DNA of 64,000 nucleotides from Nectonema munidae (taxonomy: Eukaryota > Nematomorpha > Nectonematoida > Nectonematidae): the NCBI GenBank assembly GCA_030549495.1, contig JAUIRK010000099.1, forward strand, positions 868,001-932,000, given 5' to 3'. Shown here piece by piece: positions 12,172 to 22,313 of the stretch. Below the pieces are notes generated by a model. It saw only the letters and a program-made list of their open reading frames with translations, searched no databases and had not been told where the DNA came from. Position numbers and translations under genes: made by a program. Each line of letters opens with the position of its first letter. Within the stretch, counting starts at the first letter, position 1.

Positions 12172-12177
12172 AATAAA
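12172..12177 (+). promoter_or_regulatory. probable polyadenylation signal of egh
   Basis: AATAAA lies 88 bases after the egh stop codon. It is the first canonical hexamer downstream. Confidence 0.5.
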
Positions 12178-12695
12178 GCAGATTATTATGTGTATTCGCA
12201 TTTCTCAATTCTCCTCCTAGCCATGCTTCTGTGTATCAATTATTTCTGAAATGTTCGATAGAAATGCGTATTTCTGAATGTCGGAAAAATTCTTTACCAT
12301 AGCAATACATTCATTTCATTTTTACTAAATCAACTTTAAACCCCTCTTGATTCTTTTTATTGTGACATGATTTTATTGAAGTCGACGTTTAATTTTATAC
12401 TGCTTCTCATCTCTAAAAATGCTACTTTTGTTGTTTTTTATCTTTATGATTCTTTTTTATTGTTCCAAAAACGTTTTGTGATTTCATGCTTATTTATATT
12501 TGAACAATCTCTCAAATAGCCAGTTTCATAATAAAAGATTTTTCAAATATTTTTTCTATAATCTTAATCTTAAGTTTCATGAACAAGAATCTCTCAGCCT
12601 AGTTTCCATTTAAAATAACAAACAATTGGGAAGGCTAAACCATTTCAAATTTTGGCTTCCCCTCAAATTTTTTTTAATTATTTGCCCCCCCCCTC
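12178..12695. other. egh 3' flank
   Basis: AT-rich sequence with no gene. A run of C before 12696 forms the left target duplication of the next element. Confidence 0.3.
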
Positions 12696-13694
12696 CAACG
12701 GCGTAGCCAGAAAAAAGTTAATGGGGGGGGGCACACATTGAAAATTTTTGATAAATAAAAATACACCTTTTATACATATTGATTTATATAGAATTGTAGC
12801 TTGGCTTTAAAATCAACCGCAAAGGCATGTTCAAAAAGGCGTTTTTGTTTTCAAACGACTTTTCAACTTCTAAAAAAATAAAGTCACGAAGGGGTAATCC
12901 ACACAGAATAATAATAAAAAAAAGAAAGTTATGTGAAAATGATTATGAGGTAAAAGAAGATCACGTTTCATAATAAATTATGCGAGCAATTCTAATACAA
13001 TTGAAGCATCAGATATAATTACATTGCTAACAGAAAATGCATGGTTTGAACATTTCATTCTCATGGCACTCATCCAGTGACGGTCCAGTTTTTTTGCTGG
13101 ACCCCATGTTGGCCCCTCCACATCAAATACCTATTTTACTGAATTTAAAATATACTCGAAACTTTTTATAATTTAATTTTTTTGAGTGGGTTTTGCATCC
13201 AGGGTAAGAAATATCTCTCTTATCTGGACGGGTGAATCTTAGTCTAAGAGCACTCTTAATGTGAGGTCTCTGCTGGCATCGGAACGTGAGAGCACCACCC
13301 AAATTGATTATAAAAAACAAAAGTTTCAGAATTCTAAATATCGATAAGTAATTCTCATGAAAAAAATTGACAAGTTTTAAATTTTTTAGTTTTAAACCTA
13401 TTTCTTTACAACTTTTTAAAAACTTGGCCCTTGTTTGGCCCCTTCACTTTTGAAAATCTAGAACCGCCACTGCACCCATCCATATATGTGACGACGTCAA
13501 ACTGTGAAGAGTTCTATATCTTACTGAGATAGTTATATCTTTATTATTAAAGTCTTCTATGGATGTTGTGTGGCACATGATATATTGTGAGGAAATCAGC
13601 TATATATAAATGTAATATATGAATGTATGACATCACATAAGGTTGACATACATTGGGGGCGGCCTCTCATGCCCCATGTCTAGCTACGCCACTA
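12696..13694. mobile_element. non-autonomous hAT-like element carrying a nested hAT
   Basis: The ends are CAACGGCGTAGCCAG on the left and, on the other strand, TAGTGGCGTAGCTAG on the right. Both are followed inward by G-rich sequence. The flanks CCCCCCTC (12688-12695) and CCCCCCAT (13695-13702) look like a worn 8-bp duplication, although low-complexity C runs weaken this. No transposase remains. Another element (13075-13472) is inserted inside. Confidence 0.55.
13075..13472. mobile_element. hAT MITE nested in the 12696-13694 element
   Basis: A 398-bp element. Its ends are CAGTGACGGTCCAG and, on the other strand, CAGTGGCGGTTCTAG. The flanking 8-mers CACTCATC (13067-13074) and CACCCATC (13473-13480) differ at one base, as expected of an old hAT target duplication. 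Confidence 0.65.
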
Positions 13695-13702
13695 CCCCCC
13701 AT

Positions 13703-13990
13703 CCCTGAAAAAAGTATACAGACTAAAACTTGCCAGGTACGACAAATTTAAACCGAAAAAACACCTTTCATTTTTTGGATGAATGAATCGTATGATGCAG
13801 AAGACCTGAATCTGTTGCAACTTCTTTTAAAGGCTTATCAAAGAAGTACTGTAAATATTAAAAGAAAAGTTTTAGACTTTCTAAATTTTTGTTTTCAAGA
13901 AAATTTCTTTTCTTTTATGATCGAAAAGGTAACCGGACATATTTCGCCGATAGAATTTGTCCGAAGAGTCATTTAGCCCACGGAGATTAA
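13703..13990. other. stretch with degenerate CCGnnCG-type repeats
   Basis: Around 13932-13982 are repeated motifs such as CCGGACATATTTCGCC and GTCCGAAGAGTCATTTAGCC. They resemble the GGCCAAATGTCC repeat at 17503-17590. No gene could be supported; an open frame at 13779-13976 resembles nothing recognised. Confidence 0.3.
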
Positions 13991-14348
13991 CCCTTTTCAT
14001 GCCACTAATAATAATAATGAGATTTATTTTCAAAAACTATTTTATTTTTTAACTTTAAGAAAAAAATGTTTAAAATTTTTCTTCTAAAACTCCTGTCAAA
14101 ATATGAAGACGTTCCCATATGGAAGCATTTATTTTAAAATAATTTTTTTGTAATAATTGTTGAAAATAAGTTTTTTTTAACATTTCGTATGTTTATATTT
14201 TAATAAATATTTAATTGAACTTGAAAATAATGTAATCGCACCAATAAAATAAAAAAAAATCACCCCTCTTTATGAAAATAAAAACAATATTATTTGAAAA
14301 AAAAGTTTTTTTAATTTTATCCCACTGGGAACATTGGCATGATAAAGG
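13991..14348. mobile_element. possible larger piggyBac-like MITE
   Basis: TTAA (13987-13990) is followed by CCCTTTTCATGCCA, and the other end reads TGGCATGATAAAGG (14335-14348), its near inverse. Inside are TTCCCATATGGAA and CCCACTGGGAAC, like the short palindromes of the 130-bp family. The right TTAA is worn to TAGC, so the boundary is less certain. Confidence 0.45.
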
Positions 14349-15270
14349 TAGCAACATCTACAAATATTGACAAATTCTATGTCGATTCCTGTTAAAATGT
14401 ATACTCGGCTAAATGTTCGGCCACGGATGCAAACATAATTTTTTTGGCTAAAATCGAAAGTTATATGAAGTTCCAGTCCAATGACTAAATTTCTTCCTTT
14501 TGAAGTTTTTTAAATCAGCGTGAAATTTTAAAGACGTTTTTTTATGTTAATTCTTTCTAAAATCATTTAATTGGTTTTCATATTTTTAGGCCATTTTGAA
14601 AGGCTGAAAAACTAAAATATTTTGTATAACAAATTCTTAAAAGAAAATTTTAATATTATTTTTCAAGTTAATCGAGATATACTCTTGAGTTTAGTCTTAG
14701 ACACTTTATCCGTTAAAACAATTTTTACATAAGAGACAAGCTAGTAATCAGAAAATGTTTTAGGCGGGGATTAATCTAAAAACTCTGTATATGCTATGTT
14801 TTTATCTTTTAATTGGTTATCTTATGTGTAGAAGAGAGTGAGATATTCAAGGATTCGTGTAAATTGAAAAAATAATTGTAATTTTATATAGAATTTATTT
14901 ATAATTTGAAAATTTTTAGGGGTCTACTGCCTCTTCTGGTTGGGGGCCTGGCTACAGATACCATGACCGAAGGGATATTTAACTGATTTGACATTTCATC
15001 CAAAATGTACATACAATTTGACAATTTTTGTGGACTTTGCTTTACTTCCAGTAAGTTTGCAAGCTGGTGCTCTATGCAAATGTGCAGCGTAATTTTTGTT
15101 TTCTTTTATTGTTCCTAGCTTCTAAACATTACATTTACAGGCCTGCAAAATTGGACTTTTGTTAAAAATATGTGATGTGTATTTATACATTCCAAGGATG
15201 CTGAATTTAAATATCATCACAGTGTTTCCCTAACACGTAAGGGTTTGGCAAAAATTTGTAGACCTCACTA
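14349..15270. other. intergenic, repeat debris
   Basis: A further GGCTAAATGTTCGGCC motif sits at about 14408. G-rich sequence with GGGGGCCTGGCTACAG at 14942-14957 resembles a hAT end with no partner seen. Nothing coding was recognised. Confidence 0.3.
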
Positions 15271-15745
15271 CAGTAACGTAGCCAGAAATTTATATTTGGA
15301 GGGGCCAAATGGGGCACTAATATACATGCTTACCTACTGGCTCTTTCTGAAATTAAAGCATCAAATGCTGCTCATAACAACTCTTCTCTTTGTGTCCATA
15401 AGCTTCTTTCTCTACTTGTGTCCTATTCTTTGTTAAGTTTTTCGATTGTATCATGGTTAATATCTCTTATCTTCGTTTCCCATAGCAAGGAGAAATTTTT
15501 ATTATAAATTTGCTTTCTTATTACAGGTAGAAGGTCCATCTTACAAAGTTATCAGGTCCATCGTTACCGTCAATGATATCAATAATTTTTCCTTATTTTG
15601 ATTTTATTTGCTTTATATTGTTCGTATAAGCCCATAGTCAACAATTAATTCATATTTTCATTTTAATTTGTAAATTTCAATTTTTTTGATGGTGGGGGCC
15701 CATAACTTAGATGGAGGGGCCCCGCCCCAAGTACTCCATAGCAGA
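15271..15745. mobile_element. hAT MITE, family also at 41554-41963
   Basis: The left end is CAGTAACGTAGCCAG. The interior from about 15560 to 15690 aligns with 41820-41945, including TTTTATTTGCTTTATATTGTT and CATTTTAATTTGTAAATTTC. The right end is diverged or partly lost, so 15745 is approximate. Confidence 0.5.
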
Positions 15746-15830
15746 TTCAAACTATATTAAAATAAATAACAGAAAGTTTACCTGATCCCATATTTAGAGA
15801 GAAGTGAATGAAAGATCTTTAAATCAAAGC

Positions 15831-17215
15831 TTATTTTATTTTTAAAAGGTAGGCCGCTAACATACTACCGTTCAACCTTCCTTGGTAGCTTATTTCCAAC
15901 TCCTTTATATCCTGGTGGAACCTTTTCGACCGTTCTTCGCACACATCTAAGTTTTCTGGGAAATGGTCAAGATGCGCATGTAGGAAATGAACTTTGAGAC
16001 TCATGTTGCATCCCAAAGCCTGGAATTTTCCAGCATTCTTCCTACGATTTCCTTGTAGTCTGGATGTTTGTGATTACCCAAGAATTTTTTGATCACCTTC
16101 TTTAAGCTGATCCAAGTATTCTTTTCATCCACACTAAGACAGTTTTCATTCTTTATGAGCTTTCATATGTCCGGGCCAACAAATGCCCCCTCTGCTCACA
16201 AGATTTTTTTGTCCCTGGTGTGAGTGAATCCCTACTAGGCCAACGTTTTTGAGTCCAATGCAGATTTCTCACTCTACTGTCCTACTCATACAAAGGGCAT
16301 GGAAATTTCGTGTATCCTGCTTGTTGCCCAAGCGACCTTCAAAACAACGCAAATCATCCACTTGTGATCTTTGTAATTGATCCTGTTCAAAAGAACGACC
16401 AAATTTTCATAGGACATAATTAATGAATGTCCCTCAGGAATTGAAGCACGCGTATTGCTATTGTGCAAAAGAACGGCTTTAAGACTTCTTTTAGATGAAT
16501 CAATAAAGATTCTTCATTATTATAACATATTGCGAACTTTTCTAAGAGTCCTTTTGCGTCAGTGCAACACTCTAAGTCATTTTCCTGGACAAAATAGGGG
16601 ACAAACGCCTTCTCATGATGATGATACCATGAGAATGATGTACCTTGAGCTATAGATTCTTAGATTTAAGTATTGAGCCTAAAAGCTCTGCTGATTCCTT
16701 TGCTAGACAAAGAACTCGCACCAGATCATTTAGTTCACTCTGACCAAACAGTTGAAGTTCTCCAATATAGAAATCGGATTCATCATTGATGTTAGTTTCG
16801 GTGCCTCAACTTAGTTGTACATCGTCGAGACTATTTGGAGGTAATGGGACTGGCACATCTGGACCATGAGGAATAGGTCGCAATGCGGATGGAAGATTCG
16901 AATGGTCAATATTTATCCTTGTCTTCCAGCTATGCCCCTGGACTTTGCATGTGCAAAAATAGCAATGTCACTGTAGTTTGTCTGCTCATCATTGGAATAC
17001 CGAAGGTCATGGCCTTCTTTTCACGTTTTGTCTACTGCATCAATTCTCCAACACATATTGAACAAACTATATGATGAGCCCAGTTCTTATCTTGGTCCCC
17101 CAGTTTCACTCCAATGTATGCATGCATAGAAGTATGCTTTGTTAACAAAATCTGTAATATTTCTCCATTGTTTCTTCTCAATAAATTCTCCACAGACGTA
17201 ACAATAGCTATTTGG
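15831..17215 (-). pseudogene. broken copy of a multi-copy arthropod gene, probably a mobile element
   Basis: On the minus strand, in order, are a segment with GVKLGDQDKNWAHHIVC and CVGEL (about 17040-17135), a segment with IPEGHSLIMSYENLVVLLN (16286-16468), and a C-terminal segment with MSLKVHFLHAHLDHFPENL and KRFHQDI (15831-16016). From memory, a protein of about 500-600 residues with this order recurs in many copies in arthropod and cnidarian genomes. Its superfamily is not known to me. The copy looks old, with several breaks. It is probably transposon-borne rather than host-serving. Confidence 0.6.
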
Positions 17216-17500
17216 TCATGTTAAACGAGCTCCTAAAAGCTATTTTATCCTAAAGAAAATATATAAATACTATATTTTGTATAGTTATAACGGCAAAATA
17301 TACGAAATTGAATATTGTGAAAAAATGTGATGTGATGAAACAGTTTCAGTGGTAAATTTGAAATTAGCGTGTGATAAAGGATGAAATTCATCTGGTAAAT
17401 TGAAAAAAAAAATTTGGTTGCAGACCTGTGTTATATGATGCAAACTTATTCGAAGTTAATAAATATTTAATAATTTTATCTACTAGAAGTTACATGAGAA
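17216..17500. other. intergenic, nothing recognised
   Basis: AT-rich, with no supported feature. Confidence 0.3.
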
Positions 17501-17502
17501 TT

Positions 17503-17590
17503 GGTCCATTCGGCCAAATGTCCGTTAGCCAAGATCTTTGTTCGGGCAAAGGTCCATTCGCCCAAATATCTATCGGCCATATGTGCGGAT
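17503..17590. repeat. degenerate GGCCAAATGTCC tandem repeat
   Basis: About five imperfect units of a near-palindromic 15-20-bp motif (GGTCCATTCGGCCAAATG, CATTCGCCCAAATATC, GGCCATATG). Related motifs occur at 13932-13982 and 14408-14425. Such repeats often lie in or near DNA transposons. Confidence 0.5.
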
Positions 17591-19019
17591 ACCAAAGGTA
17601 CAATCAGTGAAGAAAATTTTAACTTAGTAGGTAGAATAGTGAATAAAGGGTTGACACTTTCCTTTCCTGAACAATATTTTATTTAGGCCACTTATTAAAT
17701 GGGAAATCCAATAATATCCGAAATTGTTTCAATATTCAACTTATGAGTTGTATCAATTTTAACTGTGTAACCCTTAACGCTGAGTCAACTTACGTTAACT
17801 CTGGCTTAGTTAAGTTTATAGCCTGGAGTAATGAATTCTATCATCTGCGCAAAACACCCGAAGAGTGTAAACCATATGTTGGCAAAATACTTCTCCGTAC
17901 CAGCATGTGGCCTTCTAAAGTTTTTGATGCCCATTCACCCTTAGTTTACTATCATTGATGCAAAACATTTAAAATGAGTCTAAGTAAATTCACCGATGTG
18001 TTCATTCACACCGACAATTAATTTCACTGAAAAAAGATATATTGTTTTTTGATTACAAATTCATTTCATCACATTTTAATTTTCCTTGCAATTAAAACTC
18101 AGAATTGAATTATTTTAAATATTTTGTTCTTTTATTTTCTGCATTTTTTCTTTTTTTTGAAATATCTGCTCTTTTTCCTTCTGCTTCTTTTTCATTTATT
18201 AAATTTCTATTCAATACTTATTTTCTTCGAAAATATAAAGTTAAAAAGAATTATAAGCTCATAGTTATCAAACACATTTGTAATAACTCATGGCTCTCCA
18301 ATCTATTAAATCTGAAAAAGGAAAGGAAAAGCTCTATTTAAACGGTTATACGGAAATTCCTATCGTTTGTCTTAAGCGTGAGCAAACTCTCAATGCAGCT
18401 AAAATGGAACAACAGTTTGCTGCCAATAAACCTCCCAAGAAGAAAATATTTTATAAAAAAAAATAAAATTTGAAACTTTTATTCCAAAAAATAATATAGT
18501 TTTTAGTTATGGCGAAAAACTTTTGCACAAAATTGTATGTTTGATAGCTGCCGAAATTGGGAGTTTTAGTGGGTGTCCACATAACTTTTTTCCAAAGCTT
18601 TTAGAGTTTCTGATATGTCGATAAAATAATTTTTTACGAACTAGAAATTAAATTGAGAATTCCTGGCACTTGAGAAATTGAATAAAAACTATAAATCCGA
18701 ATAAGGATACATAAGAATAACTTAATTCTTATATTTAATATAGTTACATTTTTTAGAGAAAATCTTATATACGATTGAGAAAGATTACAAAGTGTTTTGA
18801 GGGATCCAAGAAGAGGGTTTCTGAGCGGCGGGCGAATCGCGCACTTTTCGTCAAAAATGGAATTCAGGTGTATAACTTTTTCAAGAAAATATTTCGGCAT
18901 TATTTAAACAAATATTCAAATATTTTTTTTGAAAAGTGATTTCTTCATAAGAATTTAATGTAGTAAAAAATTTTCTAATCGTAAATATGACCTGAAAGAT
19001 CGCACATTCTTCAGAATTA
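17591..19019. other. intergenic; possible FLYWCH-like remnant
   Basis: A short open frame at about 18292-18465 (+) starts MALQSIKSEKGKEKLYLNGY, which resembles the start of FLYWCH zinc-finger domains of Mutator-type transposons. It then loses similarity. GGTGTCCACATAACTTTTT at about 18574-18592 looks like a Tc1/mariner end, but no partner was found. An open frame at 17743-17958 (71 codons) resembles nothing recognised. Confidence 0.25.
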
Positions 19020-19062
19020 AAGGTAAGGTCTAACCAACCTTACTCACGCACCAAACCAAGTG
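19020..19062 (-). repeat. SINE family 1, truncated head
   Basis: On the minus strand this reads GCGTGAGTAAGGTTGGTTAG followed directly by a TTACCTTT tail. It looks like a copy of the tRNA-derived SINE with its middle lost. Confidence 0.45.
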
Positions 19063-19559
19063 AGTTTAAAGACTTTTAAACTCAAAATAAAAAATCAATC
19101 CTTAAGGAATCTGATGAAGAAAATTTTGAGGAAGTGTTTATTGAACTTAAATGGAATGAAGAATTCAAATTTTTTATTTGAAAGTGGGCGATTTAAAATT
19201 TTTAAAATCTCAGGGAGCGCTTTAAATAAAAAGGCAGAAGAAACTTTAAAGTTTAGAAGCCTTAATTATATTTAAAATTTTAAAGATTCCTTTATTTTGG
19301 ATTGAATAAAATTAGAAAAATAAAGAGACAAAAAATCTCGAGTCTCTTGTGTATCTTCTCAAGAATCAAGAAGCCCTTGAAGTCTCGAGAAATATTGAGA
19401 CAGAAACTATTTTTGTAAGTATTGACCTTTTTCAGTAGTCCATAAAAATTAAATTGCAAATGAATTATAAACAAACAAATTGTCCTGAACAAAAATATGT
19501 CTGTATAACATGAACCTTTCTACCTACCCCTAAGAAAAATTAATTCATAAAGCATGTGC

Positions 19560-20177
19560 TAGGGCCTAAAAAGTATCAAGGGATCGTGAGGCCCCAGGGC
19601 AAAGATCCTGAATGGAGCCCCTCACCCCTTGCTCTTTCTTTTCTCACTCACCCCCCCCCCCCTTCTGGCTGAAAAAGTGAGAAGAAAAATGCTAACATTT
19701 TTATTAAGCCACATAATTCAGATATATACTGACTGAGTCGAAGACAGTCTCCATTAGATGTTCATTTTTCGTATTTTAGCAGAAGCAAAATTATCGATGA
19801 CTTCGTCAAAATCAACACAATCGAGAACTTCTTTCTCAATGCTCATAAGAGCCAGACTTTGGAGGCGGGCTTGCCCCATAGTGCTCCTTAGGTAGGACTT
19901 AATAAGTTTTAGCCTGCTGAATGACCTTTCACAGGATGCAATAGAAGTTCCAATTGTCAGTATGATCCTCAGAGCCACTTGTAGATTCGGACAGAGTCCT
20001 GAGTGCTAGGACAGGAAACCAAGTAACTCCATAGCGTTTGCCGGTTTTTCCTTCCGAGGTTTCAAAAACATTTGAATGACCTCAATTTCCATCTCAAGCT
20101 CTGCTGCGTTGACGTCAGTGGCAATGAAATGGCGCCGGGCAATTGCCCCCACTGCCCTCCCCCTTGATACGGCCCTG
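19560..20177 (-). mobile_element. internally deleted hAT transposon (ZMYM1-like type)
   Basis: The minus strand starts CAGGGCCGTATCAAGG (20177 leftward), and the other end is a diverged AGGGCC..TATCAAGGG. It carries a short N-terminal piece (20006-20215) and the C-terminal hAT dimerisation region (19754-19978) with ASCERSFSRLKLIKSYLRST. Most of the catalytic domain is missing. Flanking sequence shares only ATGTG, so the target duplication is worn or absent. Confidence 0.7.
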
Positions 20178-20692
20178 CTATGTGTTATATAAAATATTTG
20201 TTCACCTCCTAACACCCCTTTTGAAATATTTTGGCCCTATTCTTTCAAATTTATGGCCAAGTCACTGATATACAAAGATTACGTTATGGTGGTATTGTCT
20301 TTTTCACAATTTTGAAACTTTGGTTAAAATAAGGACTGTAGATGAAGCAAATTTTCATAATTGTCCTAAACTCAGGATATTCTCAGTCACAATGCTCGCA
20401 TAAAGTTAGTGTATGAAGTTGAGATCAGGATTCCAAGACGCGTTGCCGAATGGTGGGGTTTTTCGCAAAATTTGTTAGATTTTTGAAATCCTTCTTTCAA
20501 AACTTTTAACATTCCCATTGCCAAATTATTTGATGAAAACATATTTTATTTACATAAAATGTATTTATTTTCTTGTGATTAGATCCTTTATTTAGTTTTT
20601 TCAAGTGAGACGAACCTTAGGCATGCATTTTCACAATAAGTAAATTTTTGCTACGTCTGTCTTCTTTTTTATACATTAGTGAAACCTTGAAT
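20178..20692. other. intergenic, nothing recognised
   Basis: AT-rich, with no supported feature. Confidence 0.3.
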
Positions 20693-20831
20693 AATAATAG
20701 AACTTTGAGTATCTGAATTTTCCGGTATCTGAAGAACTGACGTGCCCACCTAAAGAAAAAAAGGACGTTTTCACGTATCCGAACAATTTCTTTGTCCCCG
20801 AACCCGTTCGGATACTCAAGGTTCTATTATT
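20693..20831. mobile_element. 139-bp MITE with 25-bp inverted ends
   Basis: The left end AATAATAGAACTTTGAGTAT and the right end, on the other strand AATAATAGAACCTTGAGTAT, pair over about 25 bp with two differences. A second internal GTATCTGAA/GTATCCGAA motif repeats in the arms. The family is uncertain; a TA target, as in Tc1/mariner, is possible. Confidence 0.65.
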
Positions 20832-21371
20832 TTGCTTCTTTTGTTCAGAATTTTCTGAAAAACTCTGATTCCGAGTGATAATTGTGCTTTACTTCAGAAC
20901 TGTTACAAATCTGTGTAATTCAACGAACTAATTATAATTGTTATATAATGAATGGCTGTAATTGTCAACAACATTTGTTCTGAGGCATTGCTTTGGAAGA
21001 AGGGTTTCCTTGAAGTCTGAGAAGTAATTAGCAATTGTGTTTAACACTCTCTCTCTCTCTCTTCATCAAGGAATAATGATCTGTTAACCTTTATAGCACT
21101 CTTATTAAGATTACTATCATTGTCATTATTAACGCTTCTTTCAACGGAATTAGTCAGGTTGGCGTGTTTGCCAACACACTTAATCTCGTCTTTAAAGCCT
21201 TTTGAACCTTTTCTTCAGGCGTCAACTTTTTAAGCCTTCGCAAAAGTTGCTAAGAGTTTACAGTGCGAGAACATCGGAAAATTTTCTTATGCATTAAACT
21301 TATTTGAAACTTCCTATAAATGATGAATTCATTTTTTTTTGAATGATTATTATTATTTTTGCTTTACACTG
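20832..21371. other. intergenic with a TC microsatellite
   Basis: A CTCTCTCTCTCT run lies at about 21045-21062. No gene was recognised. Confidence 0.35.
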
Positions 21372-21672
21372 CAGGGGTCGGCAAAGTGGTCGATATCGAC
21401 CCCTGGGGGTCCATAACAGATCTTTAGGGGTCGATAAGATAGAAAAAATTGTTCTATGCTTTTTTTACTTTATAGTAGTAATAAATCTCCTCTTTCTTTT
21501 AAAACATGGCCTAGGACATTGTATAGTGTAGGATATATGAAACATTTTTGGTTTCTATTTCTCTCTTAATTGTTGACATTGATTAATGCTTTTATGAAAC
21601 ATTTCTATGTGGGGTGGGGGTCGATGTGAAGACAAATGTTCTATAAAGGTAAAAAAAGTTTGCGAATCCCTG
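21372..21672. mobile_element. hAT MITE, family 2 copy 1
   Basis: About 301 bp, closely similar end to end to 30897-31216. It starts CAGGGGTCGGCAAAGT and ends, on the other strand, CAGGGATTCGCAAACT. The 8-bp flanks (TTACACTG, CTTCACAG) match poorly, so this copy is older or its flank has changed. Confidence 0.7.
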
Positions 21673-22305
21673 CTTCACAGTATGAAAAGGGTATAGTATG
21701 TGAATAGCAGAAATAGTGCACAAATAAGTAGTGATGTTACTAGCTGCATAGTAAGTAGAAGTAGAAAAGTTGATTTTTAAAAACATAACAACGTTCAGCG
21801 AGTATCTAAAAAGAATGTGTAGTAATAGTACCATTTTGAAGAGTATACTTATATAGTTAAATATTGATTTTAAATTTATATTACTTTTTTTTTGAATATA
21901 TCTCTTGATGATAATTGTTCATTTACATATACCGTTTACATTTATATTATTTCATGAAAAAAATTAACCTACTCTGTTCCATTTGTAGTTTTGTTACTTT
22001 TGTGTTCGATGATTTTTCATTTGAAATTAACATAGAAAATTGATTTATTCAGATATCTTTTTATTTTTTAAGTAATATGACATAAAAAGCCCCTTAAGAG
22101 TATTAGAGATAAAATGTTGGGTTGCTCAAAACAATTAAACATTATAAAAAAAAGAAAGTATTAGAAGCCTAAAAAACATTTTGAGATAAAAATGGAAAAT
22201 TTACTACTATGATATCATTAATTTTACCATATTAAGTTGTAAAATTAGACATTGTACTGGCTACCACTGAAAATTTATTCAGATTTGCAGTATGGTATAT
22301 TATGG
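21673..22305. other. intergenic, nothing recognised
   Basis: AT-rich, with no supported feature. Confidence 0.3.
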
Positions 22306-22313
22306 TTTTAGAG

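Noticed and set aside
18574-18592. GGTGTCCACATAACTTTTT, resembling a Tc1/mariner end
   Set aside because: No inverted partner or transposase remnant was found within 2 kb.
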